Shown here: piece after piece, positions 23,349-34,631 of the stretch
How positions within the stretch are numbered: the first letter of the stretch is position 1
Layout: each line of letters opens with the position of its first letter
NCBI GenBank assembly: GCA_964017045.1
Contig: OZ024809.1
Coordinates: 8,641,012 to 8,705,011 of the forward strand
Length of the DNA stretch: 64,000 bases
Direction: 5' to 3'
From: Omphiscola glabra
Lineage: Eukaryota; Mollusca; Gastropoda; Lymnaeidae
Notes under the pieces: model-generated
Told to the model about the DNA's origin: nothing
The model's database searches: none
What the model saw: only the letters and a program-made list of their open reading frames with translations
Translations under genes and position numbers: made by a program

Positions 23349-24148
23349 CGCAAAGTACCTTTTTAAAACTTTTTGTAACATATTTCATCCGGAGTCACTC
23401 AGTTGCCCACCCCCCACCCCACCCCACCCTACATGTTTCTCCTAAATTATCCCCCTTTGTTTCTACACTAAATTCAAGTTACTGACGCCATCAACGTCGC
23501 TGCAACTCATTGCCAAACACAAGTCAGGGTTCAGCGGTTTTAATATTAAATGAACGTTTAGCTCCCTTGCCTTACTGTCTGGCTCAGAGCTTTGAACTAT
23601 TTCTCTTCACCGCACACTACGGTATTTCAGTTGCTGGTAAGTAAAGATCACAGTGTCCTTCACTCTTCCAAATTTAGAAGACAAGAAGTAAAAGAGTACC
23701 TTTGATTACGTCCCATAGACAACGACCTCATTTCATTTCAACAAATCTTAACTAACGTCTCCTACGCGGTTCCTTATGGCTAACTCATCGATTATAACCC
23801 CCCCCCCCTTTTTTTTTCAACTTATCCATGATAACCTCCACCCCAGCCCCCCCCCCCCCCCCCCCGACCTATCCAAAAGATCCTCCGCGAGAACGAGACC
23901 ACCTACTTGTGTCTATTTGTACAGCGCCCCCTACAAAGACGATCCACCCGATGTGTGATTTGGTGCGAACGGTTATCCGTGCACCCATCCACCCCGAGAA
24001 CAAACACGGGAGGCATCAAATCTACAACAATGAAAACTCACTGGAATAACAACCTTTTTGGTGTGGTTCACCTTTCGAAGTCGACGGCTGCCATGACGTA
24101 TTCGAACGTTTACTCTGAGGAGCTTTGTTTTATTAATTTTTTTGGTTA
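23349..24148. other. No gene seen; C runs
   Basis: Unique sequence with C-rich homopolymers near 23406-23450, 23800-23809 and 23848-23866. Short frames here have no recognisable domain. Confidence 0.5.
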
Positions 24149-24420
24149 CCGGAAATTTGATCGAAAGACATTTCGTCGACGGAAAATTGATCGACGGAAA
24201 TTTGATCGAATCTTTTTTTAGTTTACACGTTAAAATTGTGCGTCAAATTTCTTTATGAACGCATTATTTTGTTTTACTGTATAGCATAGTGCGATTAAAA
24301 TGAAATTTGACGAAAATTTAAACGTGTGAACTAAAAAAAAGATTCGACCAAATTTCCGTTCGATCACATTTCCGTCGATCAATTTTCCGTCGACGAAATT
24401 TCGTTCGATCAAATTTCCGG
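24149..24420. mobile_element. Foldback (long inverted-repeat) element
   Basis: The left arm starts CCGGAAATTTGATCGA and the right arm ends with its reverse complement. The arms are each about 100 bp and pair over most of their length, including TTTCGTCGACGGAAAATTGA, a T-rich run and AGTTNACACGTT. A short AT-rich loop lies near 24250-24300. The arms hold internal GACGGAAATTTGATC sub-repeats. TTA/ATA flanks could be a TA target duplication. No coding capacity; non-autonomous. Confidence 0.85.
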
Positions 24421-24524
24421 ATACGATTTTTTTTTTAAATATTTTTTTTTTAGCCGGTGATATTTTTAGAAATGGCTAACATAACATTGGTCACATTTAA
24501 GTTCATATTAATAGATCCATATTT

Positions 24525-24870
24525 GACCGGGTTGAGTTTCTAGCACATATGTCATTATTCTTATCACATAAGTCATAGATCGGGGGATAACCACATCAAA
24601 CATATTTTTCATTCCTTGTGACATCACACATCTGTCATCATTTGTGTGAAACATTACAGAGCTCTGAGTTAAATATATCAAGCGCATCTGTCATCTTTAA
24701 TCTGACATCACACATCTGTCATCATTTGTGTGACACATTACAGAGCTCTGAGTTAAATATATCAAGCGCATCTGTCATCTTTAATCTGACATCACGAATA
24801 TTTCTTCAGTCCTGTGACGTAATACTAAGATCTGAGTTAAACACTTTAAGCACATGTGTGTTAGATTTGG
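24525..24870. repeat. 87-bp tandem repeat, about 2.7 copies plus decayed edges
   Basis: Units begin CATCACACATCTGTCATCAT and continue GAGCTCTGAGTTAAATATAT. Two copies at about 24620-24790 are nearly identical and the third (to 24870) is diverged. Confidence 0.88.
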
Positions 24871-25109
24871 TTTTACAAACAAGTAGATCATGACTTTTGA
24901 TGACCTCATAACATCCGTTGATTGTTGAATACAACAATGATGCAATCTCATCAACTCCACCCACACAACCCTCCAAATCACACTACGACAACCCCCACGC
25001 AAGCACACAACCCCAACCCCACACACAGTCCCACCACACAGCCTCACACAAGGACATCGTTTTAACCCCCCCCCCCCACCCAATCACCCCCCCAGTCCAA
25101 ACACGCCCC

Positions 25110-25335
25110 TCAATTACTCACCACAAACCCACACAATCATATCGCCACAAACCCACACACAATCATATCGCCACAAACCCACACACAATCATATCGCTAC
25201 AAACCCACACACAATCATATCGCCACAAACTTACACAATCATATCGCCACAAACCCACACACAATCATATCGCCACAAACCCACACAATCATATCGCCAG
25301 AAACCCACACAATCATATCACCACAACCCAGCCAA
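25110..25335. repeat. 26-bp and shorter minisatellite, about 9 copies
   Basis: Units of CACAAACCCACACACAATCA then TATCGC. Some copies lack one or two CA pairs. The surrounding 24950-25400 is also C/A-rich with almost no G. Confidence 0.9.
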
Positions 25336-25398
25336 TCAAACCACACAAAAACGACCAAATCCCACCATTTCAAGCAGCCCCCCCTCCACCCCCCACAC

Positions 25399-25485
25399 AG
25401 CACCGTGCACAGGAAAGACGTTCATTTTTGTGCACCAATAAAAACGTGCATTAAACCTTTATGGCCGACCTAGTCGCAGCACACA
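25399..25485 (+). repeat. Dispersed 87-bp repeat, copy 1
   Basis: GCACCGTGCACAGGAAAGAC through GGCCGACCTAGTCGCAGCAC. A second copy at 27827-27912 has the same orientation and few differences. Both copies abut simple tandem arrays. Identity unknown; possibly the end of a longer element. Confidence 0.85.
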
Positions 25486-26243
25486 ACCACAGCCCCTTCC
25501 AATCAAACCACGACAACCCTACACAAACACAACCCCCAACCCAATCTGACCACACGACCCACCCAAAACACCACACCACCCCCATCGACTTACCCCACCA
25601 CATTTCACCGCATAATAAAACCCTTTGTATTCTTTTACCTCGAGAACCTTTCCATCCTTTACCCCCCCCCCACCCTTTTCCCCCCCGCAAATCCTCCCAC
25701 CCGTACCATCTTGATGGTGGCAGACTCCACGCCACCCTCACTAAACGAGCATTTCCGACATCTGACGGAATCAAAGCAACACTGGGGCGCATTTTAACCT
25801 TAGTTTCCTTTGTCACGTGTCGCGCACCTGCCCCAAATAGCGAGAGCCCTTTTCCTAAATTACTAGCCGTAAGCATGTTGTTAGTATACATTGAAGCCAC
25901 GTTTAGCCTTATCAGAGGCGCACCTGCGATGAGTTTCCCTGAACAACAATACGGAAAAGCTCGTAAAAATCGTGAAATTGTAAAATAATAATAATAATAA
26001 AAATTTGGATTATAATAATTCGATCGAGTTGGTAGGAAACAAAAACATGATTCGATCCGGTTACTTAATATATTTAAAAGAAAAACTACTGCATTTTTCA
26101 AGAATAATCCTATCTGACATTTCGAACTGACTTGCCTGGTTTTAAAGCAGTTGTCAATCATACCCACCCCATCCTTTGAGATGTAAAGATGTTCTTCCGA
26201 CTAACTTCTACTACGGTATTTGTCCCGTTTACTCTACAAACTA
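25486..26243. other. No convincing gene
   Basis: C/A-rich to about 25700, then unique sequence. Frames of 175 (plus, 25461-25988) and 238 residues (minus, 25451-26167) overlap each other and have low-complexity starts and no recognisable domain. Confidence 0.5.
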
Positions 26244-26612
26244 TGTCTTGTCATTTTTCGTTACAAACTGTGTCTTGTCATTGCTCGTTACAAACTGTGT
26301 CTTGTCATTGCTTGTTACAAACTGTGTCTTGTCTTTGCTCGTTACAAACTGTGTCTTGTCATTGCTCGTTACAAACTGTGTCTTGTCATTGCTCGTTACA
26401 AACTGTGTCTTGTCATTGCTCGTTACAAACTGTGTCTTGTCATTGCTCGTTACAAACTGTGTCTTGTCATTGCTGGTTACAAAATGTGTCTTGTCATTGC
26501 TCGTTACAAACTGTGTCTTGTCATTGCTCGTTACAAACTGTGTCTTGTCATTGCTTGTTACAAACTGTGTCTTGTCTTTGCTCGTTACAAAATGTGTCTT
26601 GTCTTTGCTCAT
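26244..26612. repeat. 27-bp minisatellite, about 14 copies
   Basis: TCATTGCTCGTTACAAACTG followed by TGTCTTG. Nearly uniform. Three plus frames and one minus frame stay open, an artefact of the period. Confidence 0.97.
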
Positions 26613-26654
26613 CTATTTTTATGGGTAATGGAAAGCTCTAAATGCCCCAAGTAT

Positions 26655-26872
26655 AATTAATTCACAGTTACTTACACATTAATTCATAATTACTAACACA
26701 TTTAATTCACAATTACAAATACACTTAATTCACAATAAATACTTTCACATTTAATTCACAATTACAAATACACTTAATTCACAATAAATACTTTCACATT
26801 TAATTCACAATTACAAATACACTTAATTCACAATAAATACTTTCACATTTAATTCACAATTACTCACACATT
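26655..26872. repeat. About 49-bp AT-rich tandem repeat, 4 copies
   Basis: CACATTTAATTCACAATTAC alternates with ACACTTAATTCACAATAAAT, making a compound unit of about 49 bp. Confidence 0.85.
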
Positions 26873-27093
26873 TAAATGTTCATCTGAATGTCATCAATGA
26901 AAAAAACTATAGCGAGTAAAACTAAAATTAACTAAACTAGAAAGGGTTTCATGAAGGATATATAGTGTTGCGAATTTTACATTTTATTCGCCACATCTGC
27001 GGCTACTTTTGGAAAAAGGTCACCCATTGTTTTGGTCTAGGAATGATTATTCAATAAAGATATGTTTCACAACGTTTAGACGTCAACGTAAAT

Positions 27094-27826
27094 TGAACAC
27101 TCAGCCCAATGTTCTCATGTAATGAGCAGAGCTGTCTTACACGTAACACTCAGCCCAATGTTCCCATGTAATGAGCAGAGCTGTCTTACACGTAACACTC
27201 AGCCCAATGTTCCCATGTAATGAGCAGAGCTGTCTTACACGTAACACTCAGCCCAATGTTCCCATGTAATGAGCAAAGCTGTCTTACACGTAACACTCAG
27301 CCCAATGTTCCCATGTAATGAGCAGAGCTGTCTTACACGTAACACTCAGCCCAATGTTCCCATGTAATGAGCAGAGCTGTCTTACACGTAACACTCAGCC
27401 CAATGTTCCCATGTCATGAGCAGAGCTGTCTTACACGTAACACTCAGCCCAATGTTCCCATGTATTGAGCAGAGCTGTCTTACACTTAACACTCAACCCA
27501 ATGTTCCCATGTAATGAGCAAAGCTGTCTTACGCATAACACTCAACACAATGTTCCCATGTAATGAGCCAAGCTATCTTACGCATAACACTCAACACAAT
27601 GTTCCTATGTAATGAGCAAAGCTGTCTTACACATAACACTCAACACAATGTTCCCATGTAATGAGCAAAGCTGTCTTACACATAACAATCAACACAATGT
27701 TCCCGTGTAATGAGCCAAGCTATCTTACGCATAACACTCAACACAATGTTCCCATGTAATGAGCAAAGCTGTCTTACACATAACACTCAGCCCAATGTTC
27801 CCATGTAATGAGCAAAGCTGTCTTAC
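27094..27826. repeat. 49-bp tandem repeat, 15 copies
   Basis: Units contain CAGCCCAATGTTCCCATGTA then ATGAGCAGAGCTGTCTTACA. The left 8 copies are almost identical. The right copies carry CAACACAATG and ACGCATAAC variants, two of them (near 27568 and 27715) with AGCCAAGCTATC, indicating a two-unit duplication. Confidence 0.96.
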
Positions 27827-27912
27827 GCACCGTGCACAGGAAAGACGTTCATTTTTGTGCACCGATGAAAACGTACACGAAACGTTCATGGCCGACCTAG
27901 TCGCAGCACACA
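27827..27912 (+). repeat. Dispersed 86-bp repeat, copy 2
   Basis: Second copy of the 25399-25485 sequence, starting directly at the end of the 49-bp array. Confidence 0.85.
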
Positions 27913-28699
27913 GTATCAATAATTTTTTATATATCTAATATTGTGTAGCTTGTATAAGAAAAAAAAACAAGAACAAGTATTTATGGATCCGGGAATTCCC
28001 CCATGGCCCGACATGCGCTTCTTCTACTCCTTACACAATCTCATAAACACATCTATCCAAAAATAATTTTTTTTTAAAAGTAAGAAATGCTTCATCTATC
28101 ACCGTCATTTAACCACCTACGACACATTACAACCAACGACACATTACAACCAACGACACATTACAACCAATGAAGATTTGGTTTTAATTTAAATTATATG
28201 AACGTTTCGGCTTTTTTTTTTTAAATTTTTATTAGTTTTTTTAAATTGTACTGAGGAAGGCATGTACCGAAAAGTCTACATTTATATTTTGTCCAATCAT
28301 CATTAAAACTAGGAGCCAGATCGATCAATTCATTGATCGTGGGCCCTTAAAATATAGAAGAAAGCTCGACACCTGTTGTTTTATTCACACCAATGGTTTG
28401 TGTCTACATAATCTACGTTAGAGCTTTATCGCAGTCCAACACACTTAGAATTTGTTGATCCAATTACGACAATATTCGTTTTTTTAACGGGGCACGACGG
28501 CTTTTTAAAAAAATATAAAAGTCAGTTAATTACTAGTACATAAAAAAGGGATTTAACAAGGGTTCAGGGGTCCTCATAATTTTCCTTTTTCCTCTTAATG
28601 TCATTACGCTCCTTTTTTTTAAATATTTTAAATCACAAGAAAACTAAAATTTGTTTAACGTTGGTAAATTGTGTGTTTAGAAAACAACTATGTCAAAAA
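27913..28699. other. No gene seen
   Basis: AT-rich sequence. A 17-bp motif GACACATTACAACCAAC repeats three times at 28119-28170. The pair AACGTTTCGGCTTT (28201) and GAGGAAGGCATGTACCGAAA (28253) resembles the GAGGAAGGC...CCGAAACG type of sequence found near ends of some retroelements, too weak for a call. Confidence 0.5.
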
Positions 28700-28998
28700 A
28701 AAGTGTTGTCACAAACTGAATTATGTCACAAGCTTAATCATGTCACAAACTGAATTATGTCACAAGCTTAATCATGTCACAAACTGAATTATGTCGGTAA
28801 TTGAATTATGTCGCAAACTGAATTATGTTGCAAACTGGATTATGTCACAAACGGAATTATATCACAAAATGAATTATCTCATAAATTGAATTATGTCAAA
28901 ACCTGAATTATGTCACGAACTGAATTATGTCACAAACTGAATTATATCACAAAATTAATTATGTCACAAACTAAATAATGTCACAAAATGAATTATGC
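28700..28998. repeat. 17-bp minisatellite, about 16 copies
   Basis: GTCACAAACTGAATTAT with frequent substitutions (AGCTTAATC, TCGCAAAC). Confidence 0.9.
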
Positions 28999-29077
28999 CC
29001 TACTCTTTTAATAATGTCACATATTCTAAGTAAAACGTTGTTGTGTCCCCTGCACGAACTGCTTACAAGATCCGTTA

Positions 29078-29214
29078 ATCCTAATGCCATTCAGTTCCAA
29101 TATCCCAATGCCATTTAGTTCCAATATAATCCCAATGCCATTCAGTTCCAATATCCTCATGTCATTTAGTTCCAATATCCCAATGTCATTCAGTTCCAAT
29201 ATCCTAACAAACAC
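29078..29214. repeat. 24-bp tandem repeat, 5-6 copies
   Basis: CCCAATGCCATTCAGTTCCA then ATAT. One copy carries an extra AAT. Confidence 0.92.
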
Positions 29215-29439
29215 TTACAAGATCGGAAAAAGGACTTTCATATTTCAGTGAACAGAAGAGCGTTTCATAATATATCTTAAACATCAAACATCAAACATCC
29301 AACATCCATCCTTGCAGATCTAGAGGACATTTCAAATAAATAAACTGTCACTGACAGAATCCAGAACATTTCCGGTCACAGAATTCGGAAAACTAAATTT
29401 ATTACTGTCTAACATTACCGTTACAAGACGCGTAATAAA

Positions 29440-29660
29440 TATCCATTATTTTTAGGTCAGCTAATTACAACGAAAATACAGCGAAAAAGATCCATTATTT
29501 TTAGATAGGCTAAGTACAGCGCAAGATATGCAGTTTTTTTTAGATCAACTAAGTACAGCACACGAAAGCCATTACTACGATATCAGCTAAATACAGCGCA
29601 AGATATCAATTATATATTAATAAATGTTAGATCTATTATGTTTAGATCATCCATGTACAG
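29440..29660. repeat. Degenerate tandem repeat, units of about 35-60 bp
   Basis: Recurring ATCCATTATTTTTAGATNGG, CTAAGTACAGCGNA blocks with strong divergence. Confidence 0.65.
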
Positions 29661-31353
29661 CTGAATGAAGAAAAATTATGAACATTCAGAAGTGAGTCAA
29701 ATTTGCCTTGTTGAACGGGTTTATACCAGAAGTTCAACAGTTGCGCTCAAAAGTTGCGAATTTTTCAACTTTGGATTGAACAATGTAAGCAAAAATTGCC
29801 AAGAGCGCTCAACTCTAATTTTTTAAATGCATACATTCTTAGGAGATACGGGATTCGTGTTTCAAAATACCGAATCTCCATAGGGCCCCATGGGGCGCCT
29901 GATCAAAAAAGACAAGGGGGTGGCTCTTGAAAGCTACACCACATGCACTTTTGAAATGTTATCACCTGGAGACGTACCGGCTCAATCACCTGGAGACGTA
30001 CCGGCTCACACCAGGTCATTGCTACATGTGAAATGTAAAATGGTGACTAAGGTTTGGCAGGTGAGAGGAAAAACGACTCTCGACACCTCAAGAATGTTTT
30101 TTTTTTGTTTTGTTGCTCCCTTAATCGTTTCTTCCACGTATTATTTATCCGCCTTGCAGACTATAATGATTGCTGGATGTCACGGAGAGAAAAGAGAAGA
30201 AGTCAAAGAGACGAGCGAGAAATGCGAGGAAAGTAAACAATGTTTGTTCTTACCGTCAATGGTCTTCTGTCTCTGCGCAGTTTTGAGAATTGGCGGGAAA
30301 ATTGCGAGTTGCAGACGTGACCGGGGCTAGCCTTAGTTATGGTTGGCAATAGATGACACCTTAAGAGTCTTGGTCATGAGAATATTCCTGGGCATGCGCA
30401 GCGGGGTGAAATGCGTGGTCTGGTGTCACCTCACTAATAAGTAATGTTTCGGTAACTAGGGTAATATGCTCTGAACACTCACATTAACATTCCCCACGGA
30501 TTAATTAACATTTACCGGAAAAAAAAAAGAAAAAGAAAATTAAGTAATAATAATAATAATTCTCCAGTGAAATAGTAAGATAAAACGTATATGAAATATA
30601 TATTAGCAATACCCAATAATAGATTCTGCTCAAACTCCGCCCTGAATGATCTTACAAAATAGAACCAAGTCTTTATTCGAAATCACTCTGCTAATGCTGC
30701 AAAGAACTCGCTCTTTCTGTCCGTTGAACGACTTCAGATGTCTATTTATATTATTGACAAAAATTGTTGGATGTTTTCGATTAGACTACAGACAACCCCT
30801 CCTCACACCCCTTAATGTTGTTTGTTTGTTTTTGTTCTCTGGAAATTTGATCTAACAATGAGAATGACGTCATAGCTCTGAAGTGCCGTTGTCCTTCAGA
30901 AAGAAAGAAGTCGCCTGCAAGTGTTTGATGACGAAGTTACGCGTTGGCTTGTAACCTACAGCACAGTGACGCGAGTCAGATGTCAAGTCCTCGTAAACAC
31001 AGTGACGCGAGTCAGTTGTGGAAACGTCTGATGAAATTTGACGTAACGCCGGAGTTTCTTTATCTACCAACTCATTAGTGGGATCAGCTCCGTTGGAAGC
31101 CAAGGAGATATGGATTGCAATGGACACAATGTTTCAATATATTTCATGTTTTAAATGGATTACTGGGGCAGAGAGTGGGGGGACAGAGAGTGGGACAATG
31201 AGTGGGACAATGAGTGGAACACTTTTATAATTTCTTTTAAAGTATCTTCTATTTCAATTGTTTATTTTTTTAACATGAACAATTTAGAAATAATTTAAAA
31301 TACGTGTACAAGTATTGGTGTAAAGATAGAGTTAAGTTGGTGTTAAGACGCTG
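29661..31353. other. About 1.7 kb without a convincing gene
   Basis: Unique AT-rich sequence. A duplicated motif TCACCTGGAGACGTACCGGC lies at 29964 and 29988, and CACAGTGACGCGAGTCAG is doubled at 30961 and 31000. Frames of 146 (29890-30330, plus) and 85 residues (30870-31127, minus) show no domain. A few GAGTGGGACAAT units sit at 31170-31220. Confidence 0.5.
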
Positions 31354-31361
31354 CTCAGAAG

Positions 31362-31529
31362 CAGGGCCGGCCCTAACAGTTGCGGGGCCCTATGCGAAAC
31401 GGATTATGCGGGGCCCAGCCTGGGTAGGGATAAGGATAATAAATGAAAATTAAGATTTTGTAATAGAAAATAAATTCGCGCGGGGCCCATTGCGGCCGCA
31501 TCGGTTGCAATGGCCTAAGGCCGGCCCTG
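31362..31529. mobile_element. hAT-type MITE (CAGGGCCGGCCC ends), copy 1
   Basis: 168 bp with inverted termini CAGGGCCGGCCCTAA and (reverse complemented) CAGGGCCGGCCTTAG. The exact 8-bp direct repeat CTCAGAAG flanks it at 31354-31361 and 31530-31537. GC-rich ends surround an AT-rich centre; non-coding. A related copy is at 44817-45000. Confidence 0.95.
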
Positions 31530-31537
31530 CTCAGAAG

Positions 31538-32696
31538 TCGGTGTTAAACCAGTGTCAAATGTTAAGTGTGTTCTATAATGATGCATTGAGCATGCGTAGC
31601 TATCCTTATATTGATTATAAAATTCCGAAGGGACACTTGATGGCTTGCTAGTGTGAATGCAATTTTAAGGACTCATCTTTAGATGACGTGGTGTTTTGAA
31701 CAGATCAAACACTTTTCGTAACTTATTAAACTGCTAGCTTCGAACCCTGGCTCCGTGTGTGTGTCTCTGGTGATATTTGAACTGTTATCACACAAACTAA
31801 CTTGACGCAAACAGCAAAATGAAACAGGAATGGACATGACATGATAAAAAAACTGAGAACACGAAAATATATAGTATGATGTGCCGGAGGATCTGACAGC
31901 GGAGATGATGTCTGATATATCACCAGGGAAGATGACGTTGTCGATGGCGGAGGTGTGATGTGCCGGCGAGAACTTGTTTGAGAAGACTGTTAGGTCAACC
32001 AGGAGTGATAAGAAGATGAAACGAAAGGATACGGAGAGTTGAAACTATTGCGCACTTGAGCTATTTATAATGGGGGAGGAAAAAAAAAAAAGGTGCGCAC
32101 CGCGCTTAGCTCTTGTTTTGTAAACAAAACTAATTTAATTCGGGAGGCGGTGGGGACGGGTGGTGAAGTGGGAAAAAGGCGGGGGGGGGGGGGGTTTGTG
32201 AACAAACAAATACGTGGCCAACTCAATTATAAGAGAACAAGAGCAAGGCATTCATAAATAGAAGGAGATAATTCCACAATGAAAGACGACTCGATTATTT
32301 CACATCCTTAATTTCAGCCAATGAGTGAAGTAGATGCCCCCCCCCCACACACACACACACCTAAACGTCGCTTTCACCCCTCTATTTCTGCACTTTACAC
32401 TTTCTTTTTTGCTTTTGTTTTATGCGACTAAGATGAGGCTGTCTATCTCATAGGGCACAGATCGGGTTGCCCGTGAGACGGCACAGTGTATCTTAGAAGA
32501 TAGTATAATCTGACCCACGGCCAGCAATCTCAGCTCGTCCTGTCGTGGCCGCCATTGTTGCGGGGAGACAACCCATTCCCATTGTTTTATCTCTAACTGG
32601 TTTGTGACGGTGGTGTCGTCCCTTTGGTAGACAAAGAGAGCGCGGGAATGGAGAATCGGATTTAGGAACATGGGAGGGTGAATGGGTCAATTCTAA
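31538..32696. other. No convincing gene
   Basis: Unique sequence with a G run at 32181-32194, a C run at 32338-32346 and a short (CA)n near 32347-32361. The segment 32530-32570 has an ATGGCGGCC-like motif on the minus strand, common near promoters, but no gene was recognised beside it. Confidence 0.45.
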
Positions 32697-34352
32697 TTGA
32701 GTTGGTGCAGGGGTTAAGTCTTATTGAGTAGGTTATGGGATCAAGTTCCATAGGGTAGGTTATGGGATCAAGTTCCATAGGGTAGGTTATGGGATCAAGT
32801 TCCATAGGGTAGGTTATGGGATCAAGTCTTATTGGGTAGGTTATGGGATTAAGTCTTATTGGGTAAGTTATGGGATCAAGTCTTATTGGGTATAGGTTAT
32901 GGGATCAAGTCTTATTGGGTAGGTTATGGGACTAAGTCTTAATGGGTAGATTATGGGATTAAGTCTTATTGAGTAGGTTTTGGGATCAAGTCTTATTGAG
33001 TAGATTATGGGATCAAGTCTTATTGGGTAGGTTATGGGATTAAGTCTTATTGGGTAAGTTATGGGATCAAGTCTTATTGGGTAGGTTATGGGACTAAGTC
33101 TTAATGGGTAGATTATGGGATTAAGTCTTATTGAGTAGGTTATGGGATTAAGTCTTATTGAGTAGGTTATGGGATTAAGTCTTATTGAGTAGGTTATGGG
33201 ACTAAGTCTTATTGAGTAGATTATGGGATTAAGTCTTATTGAGTAGGTTATGGGATTAAGTCTTATTGAGTAGGTTATCGGATCAAGTCTTATTGAGTAG
33301 GTTATGGGATCAAGTCTTATTGAGTAGGTTATCGGATCAAGTCTTATTGGGTAGGTTATCGGACCAAGTCTTATTGGGTAGGTTATCGGATCAAGTCTTA
33401 TTGGGTAGGTTATCGGATCAAGTCTTATTGGGTAGGTTATCGGATCAAGTCTTATTGAGTAGGTTATCGGATCAAGTCTTATTGAGTAGGTTATGGGATC
33501 AAGTCTTATTGAGTAGGTTATCGGATCAAGTCTTATTGGGTAGGTTATCGGATCAAGTCTTATTGGGTAGGTTATCGGATCAAGTCTTATTGGGTAGGTT
33601 ATCGGATCAAGTCTTATTGGGTAGGTTATCGGATCAAGTCTTATTGGGTAGGTTATCGGATCAAGTCTTATTGGGTAGGTTATCGGATCAAGTCTTATTG
33701 GGTAGGTTATCGGATCAAGTCTTATTGGGTAGGTTATCGGATCAAGTCTTATTGGGTAGGTTATCGGATCAAGTCTTATTGGGTAGGTTATCGGATCAAG
33801 TCTTATTGGGTAGGTTATCGGATCGTCTTATTGGGTAGGTTATCGGATCAAGTCTTATTGGGTAGTTATCGGATCAAGTCTTATTGGGTAGGTTATCGGA
33901 TCAAGTCTTATTGGGTAGGTTATCGGATCAAGTCTTATTGGGTAGGTTATCGGATCAAGTCTTATTGGGTAGGTTATCGGATCAAGTCTTATTGGGTAGG
34001 TTATCGGATCAAGTCTTATTGGGTAGGTTATCGGATCAAGTCTTATTGGGTAGGTTATCGGATCAAGTCTTATTGAGTAGGTTATCGGATCAAGTCTTAT
34101 TGGGTAGGTTATCGGATCAAGTCTTATTGGGTAGGTTATCGGATCAAGTCTTATTGGGTAGGTTATCGGATCAAGTCTTATTGGGTAGGTTATCGGATCA
34201 AGTCTTATTGGGTAGGTTATCGGATCAAGTCTTATTGGGTAAGTTATCGGATCAAGTCTTATTGGGTAGGTTATCGGATCAAGTCTTATTGGGTAAGTTA
34301 TCGGATCAAGTCTTATTGGGTAGGTTATCGGATCAAGTCTTATTGGGTAGGT
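32697..34352. repeat. 27-bp minisatellite, about 61 copies, two domains
   Basis: GGGTAGGTTATCGGATCAAG followed by TCTTATT. The left domain (to about 33270) is mixed: ATGGGA instead of ATCGGA, GAGTAG, TTAAG, ACTAAG and GTTCCATAG variants. The right domain is almost homogeneous ATCGGATCAAG. Single-base losses near 33824 and 33864 switch frames. The 190- and 168-residue frames are array sequence. Confidence 0.98.
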
Positions 34353-34631
34353 GCACTCAATATTCCATCATCCCAAAATATATAAGCTAAAGAATGATAA
34401 ATTAACCCCCGTTTGCACGCGTTCCTGCAGCTCTGGGCCCATGGGTGGTGGTCGCAGCCAGACGTCACAGTCATTATGAATTCGTCGCACTAAGTTATAA
34501 AAATAATCTTTGCTTGTTACAGTAAAAAAAGATTTGGGCAACATATTTTGTTAACAATACTGGCGATAACCTCTGTTTGTTTAAAAGCCAAAATTTGTTG
34601 CTATCAAGACATAGGAGATTTATCAAATATC
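34353..34631. other. Spacer, no gene seen
   Basis: Unique sequence. The frame feeding into the next array has no ATG upstream of the repeats; a CTTGTTACAG acceptor-like site lies near 34511-34521 but has no further support. Confidence 0.5.

Noticed and set aside
25451..26167. 238-residue minus-strand frame
   Set aside because: Overlaps an equally long plus-strand frame, with low-complexity Gly/Trp segment from C-rich DNA; no family similarity recognised.
29890..30330. 146-residue plus-strand frame
   Set aside because: No domain; includes a short direct duplication and low-complexity Phe run; likely chance.
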